DNA of 6,009 nt from contig CALDZS010000263.1 of assembly GCA_937944065.1 (NCBI GenBank), forward strand, positions 1 to 6,009, given 5' to 3'. Position numbers and translations under genes: made by a program. The stretch comes from an uncultured Amylibacter sp. (lineage in GTDB: Bacteria > Pseudomonadota > Alphaproteobacteria > Rhodobacterales > Rhodobacteraceae). The notes below the pieces were generated by a model. That model was not told the origin of the DNA. It did no database searches and saw nothing but the letters and a program-made list of their open reading frames with translations. This document shows, in pieces, positions 1-5,680 of this stretch (position 1 is its first letter; every line of letters begins with the position of its first letter).

Positions 1-784
1 CAACATCTTGCCGTAAATGCTCGATTTCCTCATTGTCATCCAGCATCGACAAGGACAGCTTGAACCGCGTAAGCGGGGTGCGCAAATCATGGCTGACACC
101 TGATAACATCAAAGTACGTTGTTGGATTTGCTGCTCGATCCGTGTTTTCATCGCCTGAAACGCTTGCCCAGCCATCCGTACTTCGGTGGCGCCACGTGGA
201 TGGTAGGGCAGGTTGCGTCCCTTACCAAACGCTTCGGCAGACCGCGCAAGCAGTCGAATGGGTTTGACTTGATTACGCAAGAATATAACGCCCAACGCGA
301 TCATTAATAAGGACGCGAGGGTCATTGCCACCAACAATTGGTGCGGATTTCGCGCCGACACACGCGATCTGTTGAATGTTGCGACCATGCGTTGACCGTC
401 TTGGGTAAAGCCTAATTCCACCGATCGATCTGCGCGGAGCAACTGAACATAATCGACATTTGGTACGTTGTTTCGCAATTCACGAATAACATGTCGCCCT
501 GTGAAATCTGACCAATCATGGTGGTCAGCTTTTGGCCGCGCGTCTGATGACGAATAGATGTTAAACCCCAGTTGCTTGGCCGCAGTCGGATCGCTGGACG
601 AAAGCGCATAGGTTAGCGTCCGCGAAACTTCTTGTGTTTTAAGGATGGTGACGTCGCGAAACAGACGATCAAAAAAGATATAGCCGACGATCAATTGGAT
701 CACGATAATGGGTATCACCAAAATGGCGATGGATCGGCCCAATAAGCTTTTGGGTAAATAACGGCGTAATCTAAATTTTTTCAT
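1..784 (-). CDS. EnvZ-like sensor histidine kinase, N-terminal part (3' end outside window)
   Basis: This is a membrane sensor kinase that should autophosphorylate on histidine and pass the phosphate to an OmpR-type response regulator. The frame is open from ATG at 784 to the left edge, giving 261 codons plus one base. A basic N-terminus (KKFRLRR) leads into membrane helix 1 (about residues 18-38), a periplasmic sensor region (about 39-148) and helix 2 (about 150-169). A HAMP linker follows (about 170-222, with PIRLL and GATEVR), then the dimerisation/phosphoacceptor H-box GVSHDLRTPLTRFKL, with His232 as the likely phosphorylated residue. The HAMP and H-box closely resemble E. coli EnvZ (GASEVR, GVSHDLRTPLTR). 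The catalytic ATPase domain lies beyond the edge, so kinase competence cannot be judged. The start is supported by AGGG about 9 nt upstream. The gene diverges from tRNA-Asn. The family is secure; orthology to envZ and the stimulus are not, so no symbol is given. Confidence 0.9.
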   Translation of the reverse strand, partial: MKKFRLRRYLPKSLLGRSIAILVIPIIVIQLIVGYIFFDRLFRDVTILKTQEVSRTLTYALSSSDPTAAKQLGFNIYSSSDARPKADHHDWSDFTGRHVIRELRNNVPNVDYVQLLRADRSVELGFTQDGQRMVATFNRSRVSARNPHQLLVAMTLASLLMIALGVIFLRNQVKPIRLLARSAEAFGKGRNLPYHPRGATEVRMAGQAFQAMKTRIEQQIQQRTLMLSGVSHDLRTPLTRFKLSLSMLDDNEEIEHLRQDV

Positions 785-914
785 CAATTTGAACCCTATC
801 TAGACTGACGCGGGGATGCAAAAACTTTGACCTTATGTGCGAATTTTTGAAATCAGTGTAAAATCCTATAGACGCACAATATTCGCGGCGCTATAGAGTG
901 CGCACGTTTGGTGT
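785..914. other. Divergent intergenic region between kinase gene and tRNA-Asn
   Basis: This 130-bp, locally AT-rich stretch has no credible ORF. It must hold the promoters of the leftward kinase gene and the rightward tRNA. A good candidate exists for the tRNA and is listed separately. On the minus strand I see the kinase ribosome-binding site (AGGG) and a CTAG at 800-803, but no convincing -35/-10 pair. Confidence 0.6.
869..897 (+). promoter_or_regulatory. Candidate promoter of tRNA-Asn
   Basis: TAGACG (869-874) matches 4 of 6 bases of TTGACA. It is followed after exactly 17 bp by TATAGA (892-897), which matches 4 of 6 bases of TATAAT. Transcription would begin near 904-905, about 10 nt before the mature tRNA. 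The bases between the -10 box and that point are GC-rich (GTGCGCAC), as is usual for stable-RNA promoters under stringent control. This is a prediction by eye. Confidence 0.45.
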
Positions 915-993
915 TCCGACGTAGCTCAGCGGTAGAGCAGTTGACTGTTAATCAATTGGTCGTAGGTTCGATCCCTACCGTCGGAGCCAAACG
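905..993. repeat. 7-bp inverted repeat enclosing tRNA-Asn
   Basis: CGTTTGG at 905-911 is perfectly complementary to CCAAACG at 987-993. The two arms lie just outside the acceptor stem, separated from it by TGT on the 5' side and the discriminator G on the 3' side. In the precursor RNA they could extend the acceptor stem and bury the CCA end. The repeat is seen directly; any role in processing is inferred. Confidence 0.6.
915..989 (+). tRNA. tRNA-Asn (anticodon GTT)
   Basis: This 75-nt gene folds as a complete cloverleaf. The acceptor stem is TCCGACG/CGTCGGA (915-921 with 979-985), the D-stem GCTC/GAGC and the anticodon stem GTTGA/TCAAT with one G-T pair. The loop CTGTTAA (945-951) places anticodon GTT at 947-949, which reads AAC/AAT as asparagine. 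The T-arm is GTAGG-TTCGATC-CCTAC. The discriminator base is G986 and the 3' CCA (987-989) is encoded. The flanks CGTTTGG and CCAAACG are complementary (see the repeat entry). The rnd gene lies 65 bp downstream on the same strand, and no hairpin terminator is visible between them. Confidence 0.97.
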
Positions 994-1018
994 TAAAATA
1001 TCGGGAAAATTTCATAGC

Positions 1019-1047
1019 TTGTAACGGGGGCGCTTTGTCCCTAGACC
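1019..1047 (+). promoter_or_regulatory. Candidate promoter of rnd, placing the start at or near the ATG
   Basis: TTGTAA (1019-1024), a 17-bp spacer and TAGACC (1042-1047) form a weak promoter-like pair. The same TAGACC -10-like box with a 17-bp spacer recurs before sufE. If it is used, transcription would start at about 1054, right at the rnd ATG, giving a leaderless message. That fits the lack of a Shine-Dalgarno sequence there. The alternative is read-through from the tRNA promoter. Confidence 0.3.
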
Positions 1048-1054
1048 CTTGCCC

Positions 1055-2215
1055 ATGAAAACTATTACAACAACGGCCGATCTGGCCGCTTTTTGCAAAA
1101 CTTGTACCACCTTTGACTATGTCACGATCGACACAGAGTTTCTGCGCGAACGCACCTATTATTCAAAGCTCTGTTTGATCCAGATGGCACATCCCGGCGA
1201 GGATGACAGTTCTGCTGTTTTGGTGGATGTTTTGTCAGATGACCTTGATTTGGGGCCATTGTATGATTTGTTCCAAGACCAATCTGTCGTCAAGGTGTTC
1301 CACGCTGCGCGTCAAGACCTCGAGATATTCTATGTAGATCGTCAAATCTTGCCAACACCGTTTTTTGACACTCAGGTGGCGGCGATGGTTTGCGGATACG
1401 GTGAACAAGTAGGCTATGACACTTTGGTTCGTAAGATTTTGAAAACGGGAATCGACAAATCATCTCGGTTTACCGATTGGGCACAACGCCCATTGTCGCA
1501 AAAGCAAATGACCTATGCGATTGGTGACGTGACCCATTTGCGTGGTGTGTACGAAACCTTGTCAAAAGAACTTGCCCGATCCAAGCGTGAAGCGTGGGTT
1601 GAAGAGGAACTATCGGTTTTGTTGGATCCGAACACTTATATTAGCCTGCCAAAGGATGCCCACAAGCGTGTGAAAACACGCACGAATTCATGGAAAATTC
1701 TGGCCGCAGTCAAAGAGTTAGCAGAATTTCGCGAGCAATATGCGCAGGACCGTAACGTGCCACGCAACCGTGTTTTCAAAGATGATGCGATCATGGAGCT
1801 GGCTGCAACGCGGCCCGCTGATTTGAATGCATTGCAGAAAAGTCGGCTGTTGTTACGTGAAGCGCGCAAAGGGGCCATTGCGGACGGTATCATGACCGCC
1901 ATAAAACGGGCCGAGACTTATAAACCAGAGGATTTCCCAAAAGCAGCCCACGAGCGTGCAAAACCTCAGGGTGTTGAGGGGTTGTCAGAGTTGCTACGCG
2001 TGATGTTGAAGGCGAAAATGGCCAGTTACGGGGTTGCACAAAAGTTGATTGCAAGCGCCTCTGATCTTGATGCGATTGCCGCTGGCGAGCGGGATTTAAA
2101 GGTGTTTTCAGGGTGGCGTGCAGAGGTTTTTGGAAACGACGCAATGCGGTTGTGCGAAGGCAAAGTTGCACTAGCGGCTGACGGAAGCTCTGTTAAAATC
2201 GTTGAAATTCAATAA
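1055..2215 (+). CDS. rnd: Ribonuclease D (DEDDy 3'-5' exoribonuclease)
   Basis: This is a cytoplasmic 3'-to-5' exoribonuclease of the family that trims tRNA precursors and other structured RNAs, using two metal ions. From the ATG it is 386 residues, close to E. coli RNase D (375). All DEDDy residues are visible: Exo I IDTEF (Asp26, Glu28), Exo II VFHAARQD (His83, Asp88) and Exo III YAIGDV (Tyr154, Asp158). A first HRDC domain begins near Trp213 (WKILAAVKELAEFRE) and runs to about 284. The remaining ~100 residues would hold a second, diverged HRDC-like unit. I chose ATG at 1055; an in-frame TTG at 1049 would add two residues. No ribosome-binding site precedes either start, since GGGGG at 1026-1030 is too distant. 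The gene sits 65 bp after tRNA-Asn and converges on the glycosyltransferase gene with a 19-bp gap. Active-site residues are intact. Confidence 0.96.
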   Translation: MKTITTTADLAAFCKTCTTFDYVTIDTEFLRERTYYSKLCLIQMAHPGEDDSSAVLVDVLSDDLDLGPLYDLFQDQSVVKVFHAARQDLEIFYVDRQILPTPFFDTQVAAMVCGYGEQVGYDTLVRKILKTGIDKSSRFTDWAQRPLSQKQMTYAIGDVTHLRGVYETLSKELARSKREAWVEEELSVLLDPNTYISLPKDAHKRVKTRTNSWKILAAVKELAEFREQYAQDRNVPRNRVFKDDAIMELAATRPADLNALQKSRLLLREARKGAIADGIMTAIKRAETYKPEDFPKAAHERAKPQGVEGLSELLRVMLKAKMASYGVAQKLIASASDLDAIAAGERDLKVFSGWRAEVFGNDAMRLCEGKVALAADGSSVKIVEIQ

Positions 2216-2234
2216 CTAAGGCTGCCATCGTGAT

Positions 2235-3158
2235 CTAACCCTGTGCTAGATACGCCATACGCTTATGCTCGACGCGTGACCGCGCAACACTGTCTAGAAT
2301 CAGTCCGACCGCCAGCATCAGCATTGAAAGCACCATGAATCCCACACTAAGAATCCAACTGGGCATGCGCTGTACTTCGCCTGTTGCGAAAAATTCGAAT
2401 ATCACTGGTATGCCCAGACGTGCGCTAAGCACGAAAAACACCAAAGATACGATGCTGAAAAACGCCATTGGGCGTACCTCTTTCATCAATAGAATGAACA
2501 TGCGCAAGATTTTGAACCCATCGCCAAAGGTCGAAAGCTTGCTTTCTGATCCCTCGGGGCGTGTCGCGTAAGAAACTTCGACTTCGTCCATTGGCAGTTT
2601 TAGCATTAAAGCGTGAACTGAAAGTTCCGTTTCAGTTTCGAATCCATTGGCTATCGCAGGGAAACTTTTGACAAAACGCCGCGTAAATACGCGGTAGCCA
2701 GAAAAGATGTCTGAAAACCCATCTTTGAACATCATGCGGAACAGTTTGTTAAACATCAGGTTGCCAATTGCGTGACCTTTGCGGCCAGCATCTTGGGTCA
2801 CGCCAGCGCGGCGACCTACGACCATTGCAAGCTGATTGTCGACCAGATGCGCGATCAGGGCAGGTGCGTCTGCTGCGGCATAGGTGCTGTCACCATCCGC
2901 CATGACGTATAAATCTGCTTCGATATCCTCGAACATGCGGCGCACGACATTTCCTTTGCCTTGGCGCAGTTCACGGCGCACAATCGCACCCGCGCGCGCG
3001 GCTTCTTCGGAAGTGTTATCGGATGAGTTATTGTCATACACATAAATGTCCGCATCAGGCAAAGCGGACTTAAAGTCGTTCACGAGGTCGAAGATGGTCA
3101 GACCTTCATTGTAACACGGAAGCATAATTGCAACTTTTTGGTCAGATGTCTGTTTCAT
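2235..3158 (-). CDS. Family 2 glycosyltransferase, DPM1/GtrB-like, with two C-terminal membrane helices
   Basis: This is probably an inner-membrane enzyme that moves a sugar from a nucleotide donor to polyprenyl phosphate on the cytoplasmic face, as dolichol-phosphate mannose synthase and GtrB do. It has 307 residues, near the usual GtrB length. The GT-A fold motifs occur in order: PCYNE (14-18), DNNSSDNT (42-49), GKG (67-69), the metal-binding DGD (88-90), SDIFSGYRVF (149-158), FETETEL (173-179) and RPEGSESKL (200-208). Two hydrophobic helices follow (about 231-255 and 267-289), then a basic tail. The ATG at 3158 has AGGG about 9 nt upstream. It is divergent from the large GT-C protein across 99 bp and convergent with rnd across 19 bp. 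The fold and polyprenyl-phosphate class are well supported. The sugar is unknown, and a direct role in lipid or exopolysaccharide glycosylation remains possible. Confidence 0.87.
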   Translation of the reverse strand: MKQTSDQKVAIMLPCYNEGLTIFDLVNDFKSALPDADIYVYDNNSSDNTSEEAARAGAIVRRELRQGKGNVVRRMFEDIEADLYVMADGDSTYAAADAPALIAHLVDNQLAMVVGRRAGVTQDAGRKGHAIGNLMFNKLFRMMFKDGFSDIFSGYRVFTRRFVKSFPAIANGFETETELSVHALMLKLPMDEVEVSYATRPEGSESKLSTFGDGFKILRMFILLMKEVRPMAFFSIVSLVFFVLSARLGIPVIFEFFATGEVQRMPSWILSVGFMVLSMLMLAVGLILDSVARSRVEHKRMAYLAQG

Positions 3159-3257
3159 GATCTTTCGCCCTAGAATTGCCGTTAACCAGCTTTATAAACG
3201 TAAACGAGGCCAAACAAAGGCGTTTCTCGGACTATTTCATATAAAGGCTGACGCTTT
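3159..3257. promoter_or_regulatory. Shared divergent control region of the GT2 and GT-C genes
   Basis: These 99 bp separate the two start codons. For the minus-strand GT2 gene, a weak promoter reads TTTGTT (complement of 3213-3218), a 16-bp spacer and TATAAA (complement of 3191-3196), giving a short leader with the AGGG site. For the plus-strand gene the only clear signal is the AAAGG ribosome-binding site at 3243-3247, 10 nt before the ATG. Imperfect stem arms CGAGGCC/GGC-CTCG span 3205-3229. The promoter assignment is tentative. Confidence 0.35.
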
Positions 3258-5036
3258 ATGACTGACCAATTCTCGCTGGTGTCAAAACCGTTTCATCTGA
3301 TCATATTGGCCTTTGGCTTGATTATGGCTGTGATGATGACTGGTCACTGGGCTGATCCGTTCTTGGCATTGGAAAATGACGATAAGATGCGGCTGCTACA
3401 AGTGCGCGGATTGATGGCGGGTCAAAGCTGGTTTGACACAGTTCAGTATCGATTGGGGTTCGACGACGGTGTGCAGATTCATTGGTCACGGTTTGTCGAT
3501 TTACCGATTGCAGCGATTATTTGGACGGCAGGATGGTTTGTTCCAGTTGCCCAGGCTGAAACTGTGGCGTTTGTCGTGTGGCCGTTGCTGCTATTTACGG
3601 CGACTTATTTGGTGGTTTGCCGCGTGACGTTTTATTTTTTAGGTAATGAATACAATCTTTTCGCGCCTTTAATGGTTGTTGTTCTGTTGATCGAATCTGG
3701 TCAATTTTCCATCGGCCGTTTGGATCATCACAACGTTCAAATCTTGTGTATGATGATCGCTTTAATGGCGGCATTTTCCGCACAAGACAGCATGAAAAAT
3801 GGATTGATTGGTGGTATTGCCGCTGGTTTCTCGCTGACCATTGGATTGGAAACGCTGCCCTATGTCGCGTGGTTGTGTATCTGGCCAGCAGTTTTGCTGG
3901 TGTGGAACGGAGAAAAATTTGCGCAACGAGTGAAGGGGTTCGGGTTGGGATTCGGTCTGATCTTCATCTTTGTGTATTTACTAACATGGCCAGTGGATCG
4001 CAGTTCGTTTCGATGTGACGACTTTGGTTTGGATCTTGGATCTATTGGCGTTTTGGGCGCCATTGGCTTAGCGCTGTGTGCCCATCTGACGGCTCACAGG
4101 TCAGCGCTGATCAGAATGGCGTCAATAGCAGCACTTGCTGTGGTTACTATTGCATTCGCCGTCATCTTCGCTCCCGCATGCTTGGATAACCCTATGAACC
4201 AGCTGCATCCGATTGTTTTGACAGACTGGTTGGAACGCATTGTCGAAGCCCAGTCGCTGATTTCAGCCTTAGGTTCGGATGAAGGTTGGCGGTATTATGC
4301 GATACCAATCACTGTCATAATCGCGGTTGCTCTGCTGGTTATTTTAGCGATCAAGCCTCAATATCGTCTCAAATGCGTCCTGTTACTTGGGTTGATCGTT
4401 TTAAGTCTGGGCATGACCATCTACCAATTACGTGGTGTCACATTCTTGGCGTTTTTTGCGCTGTTCCCAAGCGCGTATTTTGTTTGTTTGAATTATAACA
4501 AGTTCAGAGCAACGAGGTCACTGGTACCATTTGCCATCGCGATATTCTTTTTGTTCGCAGCTAATCAAGGGGCGTGGACCACCGCATTTTCTTCTTTGTA
4601 TGAAGAACCAGCGCCAGAGATAGCGGCGTCGCGTGTTGAACACGAAAACCTGGATGCTCTTTGCGACGATTACAGATCTCTTGATGTTTTAGCTACACTG
4701 CCAGCAGGGCGGGTGTTGGCAGGTACGAATTTGGCGATGAATATATTGGCAGTGACGGATCACGAGGTTTTAGCGTCTAATTTTCACAGAAATCACGACG
4801 GTATCAAAACGTTTATCGAGATTTTAAGAACCGATGGTGATCAGACGGCACAACAGCTGCAAAATCTGCAGGTCAATTATATTGTCGTTTGCAAAGTGGA
4901 TCAGGCAACAATCCAATTTGTCCCGACAGATGTGCCTTCATTTTGGACGAAATTACTGTCAAGTGACGCGCCAAACTACGTTGTTCGCATCACTTCAATC
5001 GATGACCCGGTTCAGATATTCAAAGTCAAAGACTAG
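3258..5036 (+). CDS. Polytopic membrane protein, probable GT-C (STT3/AglB-like) glycosyltransferase
   Basis: This 592-residue protein has about 11-13 hydrophobic helices from residue 11 to about 437, then a mostly soluble domain of about 150 residues (445-592). The first outward loop carries NDDKMR (40-45) and the segment GVQIHWSRFVDLP (71-83). A second loop has GRLDHHN (153-159). An acidic motif in loop 1 plus a DHH motif in a later loop is the arrangement of STT3/AglB oligosaccharyltransferases and related GT-C enzymes, which use polyprenyl-linked sugars on the periplasmic side. The C-terminal domain (LPAGRVLA at 481-488, FHRN at 509-512) resembles one I associate with large alphaproteobacterial membrane proteins of this size. 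Start: ATG with AAAGG 10 nt upstream. The gene diverges from the GT2 gene, which could supply its donor. Membrane topology is secure and the GT-C class probable. Whether the acceptor is protein, lipid or polysaccharide cannot be told. Confidence 0.75.
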   Translation: MTDQFSLVSKPFHLIILAFGLIMAVMMTGHWADPFLALENDDKMRLLQVRGLMAGQSWFDTVQYRLGFDDGVQIHWSRFVDLPIAAIIWTAGWFVPVAQAETVAFVVWPLLLFTATYLVVCRVTFYFLGNEYNLFAPLMVVVLLIESGQFSIGRLDHHNVQILCMMIALMAAFSAQDSMKNGLIGGIAAGFSLTIGLETLPYVAWLCIWPAVLLVWNGEKFAQRVKGFGLGFGLIFIFVYLLTWPVDRSSFRCDDFGLDLGSIGVLGAIGLALCAHLTAHRSALIRMASIAALAVVTIAFAVIFAPACLDNPMNQLHPIVLTDWLERIVEAQSLISALGSDEGWRYYAIPITVIIAVALLVILAIKPQYRLKCVLLLGLIVLSLGMTIYQLRGVTFLAFFALFPSAYFVCLNYNKFRATRSLVPFAIAIFFLFAANQGAWTTAFSSLYEEPAPEIAASRVEHENLDALCDDYRSLDVLATLPAGRVLAGTNLAMNILAVTDHEVLASNFHRNHDGIKTFIEILRTDGDQTAQQLQNLQVNYIVVCKVDQATIQFVPTDVPSFWTKLLSSDAPNYVVRITSIDDPVQIFKVKD

Positions 5037-5039
5037 CTA
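5034..5039. other. Back-to-back stop codons of convergent genes
   Basis: The palindrome TAGCTA contains the TAG of the GT-C gene (5034-5036) and, on the other strand, the TAG of the lipoprotein gene (5037-5039). The two coding regions therefore abut with no base between them. No hairpin with a T-run is visible around the junction, so each transcript probably ends inside the opposing coding region. Confidence 0.85.
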
Positions 5040-5537
5040 TTTTGATACCGTCACAGTGTTTTGCGTGGAAACGACAACGATCCGACGCGCGTCAGCATAG
5101 ATGTCTTTCGGTACGAACACGGCTGCTTGAACTGCCTTTGATCGTTCTGTCGGGGCCGCCTGCGCAAACTGAGGAGGTGCCGCGCGAAAATCATAGGTGA
5201 GGGTCCCAGTATCATCTGGTTCCCCATCATTACGCGCGACAAGTTCTAGGTCGAAATAACCAGCACGTTCGACTGTTCCCTCGACACGAATGACATGGCC
5301 GTTCAACGTCCGGTCCGCGCGTGCAGAGCGAATGAACGGGATCAATCCACGTGGATCAATCGCTGCCTTATCGGCCTTTCTCTTGTTCGCACGTGTCTCT
5401 CCCAGATAGAACAAATCGGTGAAACTGCTTGCGCTGCCGTTGCGTTCAGGGCCATCAGCCGCATCTGCGCCTGTGTTCTGGTTCGCACATCCAGCCAGCA
5501 AACTTAGTGTGACCGTAAATAGAATAGGATATCGCAT
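5037..5537 (-). CDS. Small putative outer-membrane lipoprotein of unknown function
   Basis: This 166-residue protein begins with a short lipoprotein signal peptide (MRYPILFTVTLSLLAGC). The lipobox LAGC predicts cleavage before Cys17 and lipid attachment there. The residues after Cys17 are Ala-Asn, not Asp, so by the enteric sorting rule it should go to the outer membrane. A polar, low-complexity linker (about 18-38) is followed by a compact mixed region. Within it, NGHVIRVEGTVERAGYFDLEL (79-99) and the closing RRIVVVSTQNTVTV look like beta strands. I do not recognise the domain. The start was chosen because AAGGGG lies 6 nt upstream of ATG 5537 and the signal peptide then begins at residue 1. 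The frame stays open upstream to an ATG at 5621, but that would put 28 residues before the signal. The gene abuts the GT-C gene and diverges from sufE. Confidence 0.8.
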   Translation of the reverse strand: MRYPILFTVTLSLLAGCANQNTGADAADGPERNGSASSFTDLFYLGETRANKRKADKAAIDPRGLIPFIRSARADRTLNGHVIRVEGTVERAGYFDLELVARNDGEPDDTGTLTYDFRAAPPQFAQAAPTERSKAVQAAVFVPKDIYADARRIVVVSTQNTVTVSK

Positions 5538-5585
5538 ATATTGCCCCTTCGCCTTCAGTGTCATAGTTAGCCAAAGTCGTATCAA

Positions 5586-5608
5586 GATAAAAGAGATAAA
5601 CGTGATAA
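5586..5608 (+). repeat. Three GATAA direct repeats with exact 9-bp spacing
   Basis: GATAA occurs at 5586-5590, 5595-5599 and 5604-5608, each start 9 bp after the last, with unrelated bases between. On the other strand it reads TTATC three times. Repeats about one helical turn apart between divergent genes could be a regulator-binding array. The units are short, so chance is a real alternative. Confidence 0.5.
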
Positions 5609-5621
5609 CGTGCAAAGGCAC

Positions 5622-5650
5622 TAGACAGCGCTGCTACCTAATTCTAGACC
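5622..5650 (+). promoter_or_regulatory. Candidate sufE promoter
   Basis: TAGACA (5622-5627) matches 5 of 6 bases of TTGACA. After 17 bp it is followed by TAGACC (5645-5650), the same -10-like box seen before rnd. Transcription would start near 5657, leaving a leader of about 25 nt that contains the AGGA ribosome-binding site. This was predicted by eye only. Confidence 0.4.
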
Positions 5651-5680
5651 ATCGATGATGGGTTACACAGGATGAACACC

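Larger units (their letters stand above)
5538..5680. other. Divergent intergenic region between lipoprotein gene and sufE
   Basis: This 143-bp region has no credible ORF. It contains the AAGGGG ribosome-binding site of the lipoprotein, a triple GATAA array (5586-5608) and a candidate sufE promoter. For the lipoprotein, TTGCAC, a 17-bp spacer and TTTTAT can be read on the minus strand, with the array falling in the spacer and -10 region. That assignment is weak. Confidence 0.5.

Noticed and set aside
119..307. Plus-strand ORF of 62 codons
   Set aside because: It lies antisense to the HAMP/H-box region of the histidine kinase, whose minus-strand frame shows clear family motifs.
915..989. tRNA-Asn as an integration site for a mobile island
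   Set aside because: No integrase is present, I found no second copy of the tRNA 3' end in the window, and the core gene rnd follows directly.
1636..2171. Two minus-strand ORFs (1636-1902 and 1890-2171)
   Set aside because: Both are antisense to rnd, have no ribosome-binding site or recognisable domain, and fall in the HRDC region where the rnd frame is convincing.
2202..2212. Palindrome TTGAAATTCAA at the end of rnd as a terminator
   Set aside because: It has five A/T-rich pairs, a one-base loop, no following T-run, and lies inside the coding region.
3205..3229. Imperfect hairpin CGAG-GCC / GGC-GTTT-CTCG as an RNA regulatory element
   Set aside because: The stem is only seven pairs, interrupted by a four-base bulge, with no match to a known riboswitch or terminator.
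5538..5621. N-terminal extension of the lipoprotein to an ATG at 5621
   Set aside because: It would bury the signal peptide and lipobox behind 28 residues. ATG 5537 has AAGGGG 6 nt upstream.
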